Assembly (NCBI GenBank): GCA_902519375.1
Contig: CABYJS010000001.1
Span: forward strand, 1-64,000
Source: an uncultured Pelagibacteraceae bacterium
Lineage (GTDB): Bacteria > Pseudomonadota > Alphaproteobacteria > Pelagibacterales > Pelagibacteraceae
DNA length: 64,000 nt
Reading direction: 5' to 3'
Part shown: positions 28,562 through 39,670 of the stretch, piece after piece
How positions within the stretch are numbered: position 1 is the stretch's first letter
Layout: the number at the start of each line of letters is the position of its first letter
The notes under the pieces: model-generated
The model's database searches: none
Told to the model about the DNA's origin: nothing
What the model saw: the letters and a program-made list of their open reading frames with translations, nothing else
Program-made: the position numbers and the translations under genes

Positions 28562-30040
28562 ATGGAAAATTTTAAATCAATAAAAATAGAAGACTCATTA
28601 AAACATTCATTGTCAAAAATGAATTTTATAAAACCAACACCAATTCAGGGTATGGCTATTCCAGTTGCATTAAAGGGAAAAGACATTCTTGGTACTGCTC
28701 AGACAGGCACAGGTAAAACTCTGGCTTTTAGCATACCTTTGATTAATAAATTGATTTTAGATAAGAATGCATTTGCATTAGTTATGTGTCCAACAAGAGA
28801 ACTGGCTTCACAAGTAATGGAAGCAATTAAAAGTATCATAAGTGATAAGATTAATATTAGAACCGCTTTATTAATTGGTGGGGAGTCAATGCAAAAACAA
28901 CTTAGACAGTTAGGTAACAGGTCAAGAATTATAGTTGGAACTCCTGGTAGAATTAATGATCACCTTAAAAGAAAAAGCTTAAATTTATCAGCAACAAAAT
29001 ATTTAGTTTTAGATGAAACTGACAGAATGTTAGATATGGGTTTTACCCCACAAATTGAAATGGTTTTAAAGTTTGTACCCAAAACACATCAAACATTATT
29101 ATTCTCAGCAACCTTACCTCAAAACATTTTAAGAATTTCAGAAAGATATCTAAATAGTCCAGAAAGAATATCTACCGGAGCCACTTCAATACCAATTGCA
29201 AAAATTAAACAAGAAACACTTCAAGTTTTTAAGGAAAATAAGTATGATGAATTAATAGATCAATTTTTAGCGAGAAAAGGATCTATTTTAGTTTTTGTCA
29301 AAACTAAAAGAAGTGCTGACAAAATGGTTAAACGTCTTAAAGAGGAAGGGCATTCTGCAGACGCAATTCATGGGGATCTTCGTCAAAGTAAAAGAGATCG
29401 TGTTATAAATTCTTTTAGAAAAGGATTTAAAAGAATTTTAATTGCAACAGATGTAGCAGCAAGAGGTCTTGATATTCCATTAATTCAACATGTAATTAAT
29501 TATGACTTACCACAAGTTCCAGAGGATTATGTACATAGAATTGGAAGAACCGCTAGAGCTGGATTGGAGGGATCTGCATTAACTTTTTTAACCTCAGATG
29601 ATAGATCAATGTGGAATTCTATTAATAAATTGATAAACCCAAATTTTAAATTAGTACAAAGTGGTTTTAGAAGAAACTCAAAAAATAAAAAAAATGGAGA
29701 TAGACCATACAATAAAAAAAGAAAATTTAGGAAAAAGAAAAATTTACATTTTGAAGATAAAAAAAAATCATTAGTTAATGTAAGACACGATAGAGTAGGA
29801 CGAATTGAAGAAAGGAAGGATTTTATTTTTAAAAGAAAAAAAAAATTTTTTAAAAATAAAAATACGAAACAACTAGGATTTACTAATAATCCTAAATATT
29901 TTGGAAAAAAAATCTCAGAGGATACACCCTTAGATAATGGAAAAAAAAGGTTTAATTTTAAGGGCAAAAAGAAATTTAAAAGTAGAAATAATAGACCTAA
30001 ACAATTTATCTTTAAAAAATATAGCAAAAAGAAAAGATAA
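28562..30040 (+). CDS. rhlE: DEAD/DEAH-box RNA helicase (RhlE-like)
   Basis: AQTGTGKT, PTRELASQ, VLDETDRMLDMGF, SAT, HRIGRTARAG; long basic C-terminal tail. Confidence 0.95.
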   Translation: MENFKSIKIEDSLKHSLSKMNFIKPTPIQGMAIPVALKGKDILGTAQTGTGKTLAFSIPLINKLILDKNAFALVMCPTRELASQVMEAIKSIISDKINIRTALLIGGESMQKQLRQLGNRSRIIVGTPGRINDHLKRKSLNLSATKYLVLDETDRMLDMGFTPQIEMVLKFVPKTHQTLLFSATLPQNILRISERYLNSPERISTGATSIPIAKIKQETLQVFKENKYDELIDQFLARKGSILVFVKTKRSADKMVKRLKEEGHSADAIHGDLRQSKRDRVINSFRKGFKRILIATDVAARGLDIPLIQHVINYDLPQVPEDYVHRIGRTARAGLEGSALTFLTSDDRSMWNSINKLINPNFKLVQSGFRRNSKNKKNGDRPYNKKRKFRKKKNLHFEDKKKSLVNVRHDRVGRIEERKDFIFKRKKKFFKNKNTKQLGFTNNPKYFGKKISEDTPLDNGKKRFNFKGKKKFKSRNNRPKQFIFKKYSKKKR

Positions 30041-30042
30041 TT

Positions 30043-30156
30043 TTAAGATTTTTTAGATTTTTCTTTTTTTAATTTTCTTTTTTCTTTAAAGGTCAATTTT
30101 GGTTTTTTATTTACACTTGAGTCTTTAAAGGATTTACCACTATAGCGTTTTGACAT
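30043..30156 (-). CDS. Small basic protein, 37 aa, unannotated in the ORF track
   Basis: Hand translation MSKRYSGKSFKDSSVNKKPKLTFKEKRKLKKEKSKKS*; ends immediately 3' of convergent rhlE stop; no clear SD. Confidence 0.5.
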   Translation of the reverse strand: MSKRYSGKSFKDSSVNKKPKLTFKEKRKLKKEKSKKS

Positions 30157-30221
30157 AATATATATTTTAACTTATTAAGTTTATAATAATTTTTAATATT
30201 TAGTTATAAAGAATAATTTAA

Positions 30222-31130
30222 ATGAAACAAATATATTCTAATAAATTCAAATTGATAATTTGCATTGGTTATCCAAAAACTGGTACAACTTATTTACAAA
30301 ATTTTTTTTTTGATAAAATAGAAAATATCAACTATATAGGTATAAGAAAAAAATTTGACTCAGATTTATTTCATATAAGGAACTCAGTTATTAAAAATTC
30401 AGATAAGGATTTTAAAAAAAATTTACCTTCTTTAAAAAGTATATTTAGGAAAAAAATAATAAAAAATTCTATTAATTTGTATAGCGATGAACATTTTTTA
30501 AATCCATCATTTAGTGGTTACGAAAGGACCATTAAAAGATTAAACCAAATTTTTATTGAATTTAAAAAAAATTTAACAGTAATAGTTTTTAAAAGAAAAC
30601 AATCTGATTTGATTTTATCAAATTACAAGGAGTCTGAACATGTAAAAAAAGTTTTAAAGATCAATTCATTCAACGAAATTTTGGTAAAACTTAAAAAGAA
30701 TATGCTAAATAGAAATGATGAGTTTTTTTTGGAACAGTATGATTTTCATAAACTTAAAAAGTATTTAGTTAAAAATTTGTCCAGAAAAATAATTTTTTAT
30801 AATTATGAGGATTTTGCTAAAAATAACAAAAGATTTCTTAATAATTTTTTAAGGAAAAATAAATTTATAATGAACGATAAAATTGAATTAATCAAAATTA
30901 ATAAAAATCTTATTAAAAAAGACACAATTAAAACAAAGCATAATATGAAAAATATTGTCTTAAAAAATTGGATTATATTTATTAAAAAAATTCTGATTAA
31001 TATTTTACCTTTAAAAATTAGATACTTTCTAGAGGATAAAATAATAATGATTATCTTTTTTAAAAAAGAAAAAGTAAAATTAGAACTGTTAAGTCTAATT
31101 GACAATTACTACAAAAAAAAAGGGCAGTAA
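30222..31130 (+). CDS. Sulfotransferase-fold protein
   Basis: LIICIGYPKTGTTYLQNFFF (5'-phosphosulfate-binding-loop-like), VIVFKRKQSDLILSNY. Confidence 0.7.
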   Translation: MKQIYSNKFKLIICIGYPKTGTTYLQNFFFDKIENINYIGIRKKFDSDLFHIRNSVIKNSDKDFKKNLPSLKSIFRKKIIKNSINLYSDEHFLNPSFSGYERTIKRLNQIFIEFKKNLTVIVFKRKQSDLILSNYKESEHVKKVLKINSFNEILVKLKKNMLNRNDEFFLEQYDFHKLKKYLVKNLSRKIIFYNYEDFAKNNKRFLNNFLRKNKFIMNDKIELIKINKNLIKKDTIKTKHNMKNIVLKNWIIFIKKILINILPLKIRYFLEDKIIMIIFFKKEKVKLELLSLIDNYYKKKGQ

Positions 31131-31144
31131 AAACCGCCCTTTTT
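31117..31144. terminator. Bidirectional hairpin terminator (sulfotransferase / groEL)
   Basis: AAAAAGGGC AGTAAAAACC GCCCTTTTT with flanking A/T tracts. Confidence 0.88.
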
Positions 31145-31170
31145 GAATTTTTGTTTGAGAATAATGGGGA

Positions 31171-32838
<1,668 letters not shown>

Positions 32839-33129
32839 TTATTTACTTGAAATACCCATAATGTCAGACTCTTTCATTATGCTGTATTCTTTACCATCAA
32901 TTTTGACTTCAGTTCCTGACCACTTGCCAAATAAAACTTTGTCTCCAACTTTAACATCCATTGGAATTTTTTTTCCATCTTCAGTTTTTGCTCCACCTCC
33001 AATTGCAATAACTTTACCTTCTTGAGGCTTTTCTTGAGCTGTATCTGGTATGATTATTCCACCAGCAGTTTTTTCACTGCTATCTAAAACTTCAATTAAA
33101 ACTCGGTCATGTAACGGTCTAAATTTCAT
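32839..33129 (-). CDS. groS: Co-chaperonin GroES
   Basis: [40 protein letters not shown]. Confidence 0.98.
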   Translation of the reverse strand: MKFRPLHDRVLIEVLDSSEKTAGGIIIPDTAQEKPQEGKVIAIGGGAKTEDGKKIPMDVKVGDKVLFGKWSGTEVKIDGKEYSIMKESDIMGISSK

Positions 33130-33155
33130 AAAATCTCCTTTATAATATGGTCTTC

Positions 33156-33183
33156 ATATAGAGATTGGACTTACTATTTCAAG
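33156..33183 (-). promoter_or_regulatory. Putative RpoH (sigma32)-type promoter for groESL
   Basis: Minus strand CTTG-AAATAGTAAGTCCAATC (17 nt)-TCTATAT, close to the alphaproteobacterial RpoH consensus CTTG-N17/18-CYTATNT (6/7 in -10); SD AGGAGA follows. Confidence 0.65.
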
Positions 33184-33252
33184 ATAAAGATCAAAATAAG
33201 TTAATCAAAAAATATAGGAATTTGAGGATTTTATGGGTTATAGATTATTTTA

Positions 33253-34071
33253 ATGACTAAAAATATAGACAAAGAGGGGCTTCGATCAATTGTTGATAAC
33301 TATCAGTTATTTTATGTGGATTTATGGGGAGTGGTTCATAATGGAATTTCTCTTCATCAAGAAGCTATAAATGTATTAAATGAAATAACAAAAAAAAAAA
33401 AAGATTATATTCTACTTACCAATGCACCAAGACCTAACGATACAGTTAGATCTTTTTTAGAGAAATTAGGTATGAAAAAAGAAATTAGAGATCATGTTTT
33501 TACCTCTGGTGAAGCAGCATTGAATTACTTAAAAAATGATTTATCTCAACAAACTTTTTTTCATATTGGTCCCCCTAGAGACTTTGATTTATTCAAAGAT
33601 CTAAAAAAAAACAAACTAGAGAGTATTGAAATATCCGATTACATATTATGCACAGGATTATTTGATGATTACAATGAAGACTTAAAATATTATAAAAATT
33701 TATTTGAAGAGAATTTACAAAAGAAAATGATTTGCACTAATCCTGATTTAATAGTGGATAGAGGAAATAACAGAGAATTATGTGCTGGCTCTGTAGCAAT
33801 GGTATACGAAAAGATGGGAGGTGAAGTTGTTTATTTTGGAAAACCTTATCCAGAAGTTTACAGTCAATCGATTGACAAAAGAAAGAGAAAAATATTAGCG
33901 ATTGGTGATAATTTAAATACAGACATAAAAGGTGCAAATCTTCTTAATTTCGATTCTCTAATTATCTCTAATGGTATCCATAAAGATGAAATTAAAGAAA
34001 AAGGAATTGAAAAAACATCAAAATCTTATGAAGTAATTTGTAACTATATCCAATCTGAATTAAAATGGTAA
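33253..34071 (+). CDS. TIGR01459 family HAD-type hydrolase
   Basis: FYVDLWGVVHNGISLHQEAINVL; CTNPDLIVDRG; GKPYPEVY; AIGDNLNTDIKGA. Confidence 0.92.
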   Translation: MTKNIDKEGLRSIVDNYQLFYVDLWGVVHNGISLHQEAINVLNEITKKKKDYILLTNAPRPNDTVRSFLEKLGMKKEIRDHVFTSGEAALNYLKNDLSQQTFFHIGPPRDFDLFKDLKKNKLESIEISDYILCTGLFDDYNEDLKYYKNLFEENLQKKMICTNPDLIVDRGNNRELCAGSVAMVYEKMGGEVVYFGKPYPEVYSQSIDKRKRKILAIGDNLNTDIKGANLLNFDSLIISNGIHKDEIKEKGIEKTSKSYEVICNYIQSELKW

Positions 34072-34076
34072 ATTAG

Positions 34077-34997
34077 ATGAAATTGTATAATAATTTTAAA
34101 ATCAAAAATCATCATAAAAATTCAATAATTTTGATTGGAAATTTTGATGGACTTCATTTAGGTCATCAAAAATTATTTTCATTAGCAAAAAAATACAAAA
34201 AAAAATACTCTTTAAAGCTTGGTGTTCTGACATTTGAGCCAATGCCAAAAATGTATTTTAATAAGAATATAAAAAATTTCAGAATATCAAGTCAAAAACA
34301 AAAAATTGATCTTTTATACAATTTAAATGTAGATTTTGTTATCACAAAAAAATTTGATAAAGAATTTTCTAAAACAAAATCAATTAATTTTATTGAAAAT
34401 ATTTTAAAGACAAAACTTAAGGCAAAATTTATTTTTGTAAGTAATAATTTTAGATTTGGTAATAAAAGAGAAGGTGATGTTAAACAATTAATAAAATATG
34501 AAGATGCTTGTGATTATAAAATAATCAAACCAAAACCATTATTGATAAAAAAAAAAATAGTCTCCTCTTCCTTGATCAGAAATCTTTTAGAAATAGGTAA
34601 ATTGAAGGAAGCAAATAAACTTTTAAATAGGAATTGGTCTATTGAGGGCAAAGTACAAAAAGGAAAACAATTAGGAAAAAAAATTGGTTTTCCAACTGCC
34701 AATATTGATATTAAGAATTATGTATTAGCCTGTCCTGGAGTTTATGCAATAAGAGTTAAAATGATTAGCAGCTCAAAAACAATTAAAGGAATAGCAAACT
34801 TAGGATACAGACCTACATTCAATGGGAAAAAAATATTATTAGAGGCTCATTTATTTAATTTTTCTAGAAATATATATAATAAAGATTTAATTGTTGAATT
34901 TTTAATGTTTATTAGAAAAGAAAAAAAATTCAAAAACATGAACCAACTTAAAAAACAAATTAAGACTGACTTATTAATTGCAAAGAAAATGAAATGA
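34077..34997 (+). CDS. ribF: Bifunctional riboflavin kinase/FAD synthetase
   Basis: IGNFDGLHLGHQKL; GKKIGFPTANI; NLGYRPTFNG. Confidence 0.96.
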   Translation: MKLYNNFKIKNHHKNSIILIGNFDGLHLGHQKLFSLAKKYKKKYSLKLGVLTFEPMPKMYFNKNIKNFRISSQKQKIDLLYNLNVDFVITKKFDKEFSKTKSINFIENILKTKLKAKFIFVSNNFRFGNKREGDVKQLIKYEDACDYKIIKPKPLLIKKKIVSSSLIRNLLEIGKLKEANKLLNRNWSIEGKVQKGKQLGKKIGFPTANIDIKNYVLACPGVYAIRVKMISSSKTIKGIANLGYRPTFNGKKILLEAHLFNFSRNIYNKDLIVEFLMFIRKEKKFKNMNQLKKQIKTDLLIAKKMK

Positions 34998-37717
34998 ATA
35001 AAGATCAAATAAATCTACCCAAAACAGCTTTTTCTATGAAAGCCAATCTACCAATTAGAGAACCTGAAATTTTAAAATTATGGGAGAAAATTGATCTTTA
35101 TAAAGAATTAAGAGATTCTAGAAATGGTAAGGAAAAATTTGTACTTCATGATGGGCCCCCATATGCAAATGGAAATATTCACATGGGAACTGCTCTCAAT
35201 AAAATTCTTAAAGATATAATTGTAAAATTTCATCAAATGGATGGAAAAGACTCTGTCTATGTTCCAGGTTGGGATTGCCATGGATTGCCAATTGAGTGGA
35301 AAATAGAAGAGCAATATAAAAAGAATAAAAAAAATAAAAGCGAAGTCCCAATTGTTGAATTTAGAAAAGAGTGCAGATCTTTTGCTGAAAAATGGATAGA
35401 GGTTCATAAAGATCAATTTAAAAGGTTGGGAGTTATTGGGGATTGGGAAAATTATTATTCTACAATGAGCTATGAAGCAGAAGCTCAAATTGTAAGAGAA
35501 CTTGCTAAATTCCTCAAAGAAGGAAGTTTGTACAGAGGATTCAAACCTGTTTTATGGTCTACTGTAGAAAAAACTGCACTAGCAGATGCTGAAGTAGAAT
35601 ATCAAGATCATAAATCAGATACTATATACGCATGTTTTCCAGTAAAGTTTTCAAATATTAAAGAGATTGAAAACAGTAGCGTGGTCATTTGGACTACTAC
35701 TCCTTGGACAATACCCGCAAATAGAGCTTTAGCTTATAACGAAAGCTTAGATTACATATTAGTTCAAATAAATGATGATGGCGAATTTAAAAATAGAAAA
35801 ATTATTATAGCTGAAGCTTTGTTAGAATCAGTAGTCGATGAATGTGAAATAAAAGATTATAAAAATTTAAGAAAATTCAAAGGCAAAGATTTTAAAAATA
35901 CTATTTGTAGTCATCCTTTTTTAGATTTGGGTTATGATTACGACATACCAATGCTCGAGGCTCGTTTCGTTACAATCGAACAGGGCACAGGTATAGTCCA
36001 TTGCGCACCAAGTCATGGACCAGATGATTTTAATCTTTGTCTTAATAATGGAATAAAAGCGATAGAAACAGTTGACGGAGACGGAAAATATACTAAAAAT
36101 GTTTCCTTGTTTGAAGGTATACATATCTTTAAAGCTAATCCTATTGTTATTGAAAAATTAAAAGAGCAAAAACAACTTTTAATAAACGGGCAACTTACTC
36201 ACTCATACCCACATTCATGGAGATCTAAGGCTCCGCTTGTTCATAGAGCTACACCCCAATGGTTTATTTCAATGGAAAGTCATAAGCTTAGAGATAAAGC
36301 TTTAAAAGCTATTGATGAAACAACTTTCTACCCAAGCAAAGGTAAAGAAAGATTAAAATCAATGATTAAAACTAGACCTGATTGGTGTGTTTCAAGACAA
36401 AGAGTTTGGGGAGTTCCATTACCGATTTTTATAAATAAAAATAGTAAAGAAATTCTTATAGATGATGAAGTATTTGAGACAATTGCAAAAATTTACGAAA
36501 AAGAAGGCTCTGACTGTTGGTTTTCTGATGATCCCCAAAAATTTTTAGGTAAAAAATATAAATCAAGTGATTTTGAGAAGCTTAGTGATATTGTAGAAGT
36601 ATGGTTTGACAGTGGTTCAACGCACTCATTTGTTTTAGAGAAAAGAAAAGATTTGAAATGGCCTGCATCTATGTATCTTGAAGGTTCTGACCAGCATCGA
36701 GGTTGGTTTCATTCATCATTATTAGAGTCATGTGGCACAAGAGGGAAAGCACCATTTGAGGCAATTCTTTCTCATGGTTTTGTTGTTGATGGTAAAGGTT
36801 TAAAAATGTCTAAATCCCTAGGTAATGTGATTGCTCCAGAAGATATTCTTAAAAAATATGGAGCTGATATCCTTAGAATTTGGGTTGCATCATCAAATTA
36901 TGCGGAGGATTTAAGAATTGACTATTCAATTCTAGATCAACATTCAGAGTCTTACCGAAAGATAAGAAATACTTTTAGATATTTACTTGGAAACCTGAAT
37001 GATAATTTCGAAGAAATGAATTATGAAAACATCAAGATAGATCAGTTTCCAGAGTTAGAGCAATTTATGTTACATAAAATTTATTCCTTAAATCTTAAGT
37101 TTAGAAAATCTTTTCAAGATTACGACTTTCATAATCTTTACAAAGAACTATTAAATTTCTGCACTGTAGATCTGTCAGCCTTCTATTTTGATATAAGAAA
37201 AGATGTTTTGTACTGTGATCCTAAGGACTCCAAAAAAAGAAAATCAACTTTAGTCTTATTAAATATTATTCTTAATTCTCTATTGAAATGGTTCGCACCC
37301 ATTTTGTCATTTACAACAGAAGAAATTTATCAACTAATTTCTAAAAGAAATAAAAGTATTCATTTAGAAAAGTTTATTAATTTCCCAAAAAAGTTTGAAA
37401 ATAACGAGCTAAACAATAAATGGAGTCAAATAGTTAAAATTAGAGATATTTGCAATTTAAGTATTGAGGAAAAAAGGGCAAGTAAAGAAATAGGTTCAAG
37501 TCTTGAAGCTGATTTAGAAATTAATTTAAATGATAAACTTTATGCACTAACACAAAATATAGATTTTGCCGAGCTTTGTATAACTTCAAAATCTTCAGTA
37601 AAAAAAAATACTAAAGATGAGATATTAGTTGAAACAAAAAAAGCAAATGGAAATAAATGCCCAATTTGTTGGAAGATTACAACTGAAAAATGTAAAAGAC
37701 CTTTATGCTCAATTTAA
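34994..37717 (+). CDS. ileS: Isoleucyl-tRNA synthetase
   Basis: HDGPPYANGNIHMGTALNKI; GLKMSKSLGNV; C-terminal Zn site NKCPICWKITTEKCKRPLC. Confidence 0.98.
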   Translation: MNKDQINLPKTAFSMKANLPIREPEILKLWEKIDLYKELRDSRNGKEKFVLHDGPPYANGNIHMGTALNKILKDIIVKFHQMDGKDSVYVPGWDCHGLPIEWKIEEQYKKNKKNKSEVPIVEFRKECRSFAEKWIEVHKDQFKRLGVIGDWENYYSTMSYEAEAQIVRELAKFLKEGSLYRGFKPVLWSTVEKTALADAEVEYQDHKSDTIYACFPVKFSNIKEIENSSVVIWTTTPWTIPANRALAYNESLDYILVQINDDGEFKNRKIIIAEALLESVVDECEIKDYKNLRKFKGKDFKNTICSHPFLDLGYDYDIPMLEARFVTIEQGTGIVHCAPSHGPDDFNLCLNNGIKAIETVDGDGKYTKNVSLFEGIHIFKANPIVIEKLKEQKQLLINGQLTHSYPHSWRSKAPLVHRATPQWFISMESHKLRDKALKAIDETTFYPSKGKERLKSMIKTRPDWCVSRQRVWGVPLPIFINKNSKEILIDDEVFETIAKIYEKEGSDCWFSDDPQKFLGKKYKSSDFEKLSDIVEVWFDSGSTHSFVLEKRKDLKWPASMYLEGSDQHRGWFHSSLLESCGTRGKAPFEAILSHGFVVDGKGLKMSKSLGNVIAPEDILKKYGADILRIWVASSNYAEDLRIDYSILDQHSESYRKIRNTFRYLLGNLNDNFEEMNYENIKIDQFPELEQFMLHKIYSLNLKFRKSFQDYDFHNLYKELLNFCTVDLSAFYFDIRKDVLYCDPKDSKKRKSTLVLLNIILNSLLKWFAPILSFTTEEIYQLISKRNKSIHLEKFINFPKKFENNELNNKWSQIVKIRDICNLSIEEKRASKEIGSSLEADLEINLNDKLYALTQNIDFAELCITSKSSVKKNTKDEILVETKKANGNKCPICWKITTEKCKRPLCSI

Positions 37718-38196
37718 ACTTTACAAAAAATATTTTTTTTATTACCTCTTTTTTTGTCACTTTAATATTTTTAATTGATAGGATTTCAAAAATTCTAATA
37801 ATAAAAAAATCAAGAGAAATTGGAAGTAATGAAATTTTTTCTTCTAGATTTATAAATTTTGAATTAATTTGGAACAAGGGTATCGCATTTGGTTTATTTT
37901 CATTAGATGAGGGTTCAGCTTATCAAATGATATCATTGATTATTTTTTTGATAATAATTATTCTTGTTTATCTAATAATTAAATCTAATGGATATGAGAA
38001 ACTTGGATATATTTTGATATTAGGCGGGGCTTTAGGCAACCTTTTTGATAGAATATTCTATAATGCTGTGCCAGACTTTATTGACTTGCATGTAAATAAT
38101 TTTCATTGGTTTATTTTTAATATAGCAGATATATTTATCAGTATAGGCGTTTTATGTCTTATTTTAGTCGAAATTTTTTATAAAAAAGAAGTATGA
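37705..38196 (+). CDS. lspA: Lipoprotein signal peptidase
   Basis: LIDRISKILI; NKGIAFGLF; GGALGNLFDRIF; VPDFIDLH; FNIADIFISIGV; overlaps ileS 3' end by 13 nt. Confidence 0.95.
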   Translation: MLNLNFTKNIFFITSFFVTLIFLIDRISKILIIKKSREIGSNEIFSSRFINFELIWNKGIAFGLFSLDEGSAYQMISLIIFLIIIILVYLIIKSNGYEKLGYILILGGALGNLFDRIFYNAVPDFIDLHVNNFHWFIFNIADIFISIGVLCLILVEIFYKKEV

Positions 38197-38507
38197 AATA
38201 TTTTTTAAATTTTTTTTTATTTCTCACAATTTCACTTATTTTAGGAGCATGCTCTGGTTTAAAAGAAAATCTTTCACTTAAAAAAAAACAAGGAGTCGAT
38301 GAATTTTTGATAGAAAGAAAAGAACCTCTGACAGTTCCACCTGACTTCACAAGCCTTCCAAAACCCAGAAATTCATCAAGTGATGAAATAGATGATGAAC
38401 AAAGTATAGATTTAAAAAAAGTTTTGAATAAAAGTAAAGAAACAAATCAAATTAGCTCATCTGATGACCTGGAAAAGTCAATTTCTGATATCTTAAATAA
38501 AAGATGA
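38193..38507 (+). CDS. Small lipoprotein (DUF3035-like)
   Basis: Lipobox LGACSGL; REPL..PPDF motif typical of the family; adjacent to lspA. Confidence 0.7.
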   Translation: MKYFLNFFLFLTISLILGACSGLKENLSLKKKQGVDEFLIERKEPLTVPPDFTSLPKPRNSSSDEIDDEQSIDLKKVLNKSKETNQISSSDDLEKSISDILNKR

Positions 38508-39670
38508 AAATAACCAATAATATTTTTTTTAAGAATTTTAAAGATAAATTCTCGTCAAAAAGAAATAATAGGATTAAATTAATTTTGAGAAAAATTGATA
38601 ATGAAATCATAAATTCACTTAAACCTGGTTATAAGTATTCCTACTCAAAAAAAATAATAAATAGATATAAAAAAAAATTTTTAACTTTGAGATTAATTGG
38701 GATGGGAGGTTCAATTCTTGGCGCTAAAGCTATTTTTAGTTTTTTAAAAAAAAAGGTAAGAAAGAAAATAACTTTTTTTGACAATTTATCTCCATTTTTT
38801 AGTATTGATAAAAAAAAAGATGTATTAAATATAATAATTTCTAAATCTGGAAATACATTAGAGACAATTTCTAATGTGAATAATATTATTCAAAAAAAAC
38901 AAAAAAGTATCTTTATTATTGAAAAAAATAAAAGTTATCTGAGGTTACTAGCAGAAAAGATGAAGTCTGAAGTCATAGATCATAATAATTTTATAGGTGG
39001 AAGATATTCAGTTTTATCAGAGGTAGGAATGTTACCAGCTAGTTTAGTAGGGCTTAATGAAAAAAAATTTAAACAATATAATTATCTGATCAAAAAAAAA
39101 AATTTTATAAGTTCTCTTATTCAAAATGTGAATAATATTTTATTTTTTATTAAACATAGAAGATACAATTCAATCATTATAAATTATGATGAGCGTGCAG
39201 ATGATTTATTTAAATGGTATCAACAACTTGTTGGTGAAAGTTTAGGAAAAAAGCAGAAAGGTATTTTTCCCTCAATTTCTACAATGCCAAAAGATAACCA
39301 TAGTCTTATGCAACTTTATTTAGATGGACCAAAAAAAAATTTTTTCACTTTTTTTAGTGTCAAAGAAAAAAAATCAAATAAAATTTTCAATCACTCTATT
39401 TTTAAATCTCATGAATATATTAAAAATAAAAAATTTAGTGAAATATTGAATGCTCAAAAGAATGCTACTGAAAAAGTTTTTTATAAAAACAAAATTCCAT
39501 TTAGAAGTTTTGAGATCTTAAATAGAAATGAAGAAGTTTTAGGTGAATTATTTACATTCTTTATTTTAGAAACAATTTTGATAGGAAAATTTTTGAATAT
39601 AAATCCCTATGATCAGCCAGCAGTAGAAATGATCAAAAAAGATACTAAAAAGATTTTAAAAAATTCTTAG
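38504..39670 (+). CDS. pgi: Glucose-6-phosphate isomerase, divergent/short
   Basis: IGMGGSILGAKAI; ISKSGNTLETIS; GGRYSVLSEVGMLPA; NPYDQPAVEMIK. Confidence 0.88.
   Translation: MKITNNIFFKNFKDKFSSKRNNRIKLILRKIDNEIINSLKPGYKYSYSKKIINRYKKKFLTLRLIGMGGSILGAKAIFSFLKKKVRKKITFFDNLSPFFSIDKKKDVLNIIISKSGNTLETISNVNNIIQKKQKSIFIIEKNKSYLRLLAEKMKSEVIDHNNFIGGRYSVLSEVGMLPASLVGLNEKKFKQYNYLIKKKNFISSLIQNVNNILFFIKHRRYNSIIINYDERADDLFKWYQQLVGESLGKKQKGIFPSISTMPKDNHSLMQLYLDGPKKNFFTFFSVKEKKSNKIFNHSIFKSHEYIKNKKFSEILNAQKNATEKVFYKNKIPFRSFEILNRNEEVLGELFTFFILETILIGKFLNINPYDQPAVEMIKKDTKKILKNS

Noticed and set aside
29527-30027. 166-aa minus-strand Leu/Phe-rich ORF
   Set aside because: Antisense to the A-rich RhlE basic tail; poly-Lys codons read in reverse give Phe/Leu, mimicking a membrane protein.
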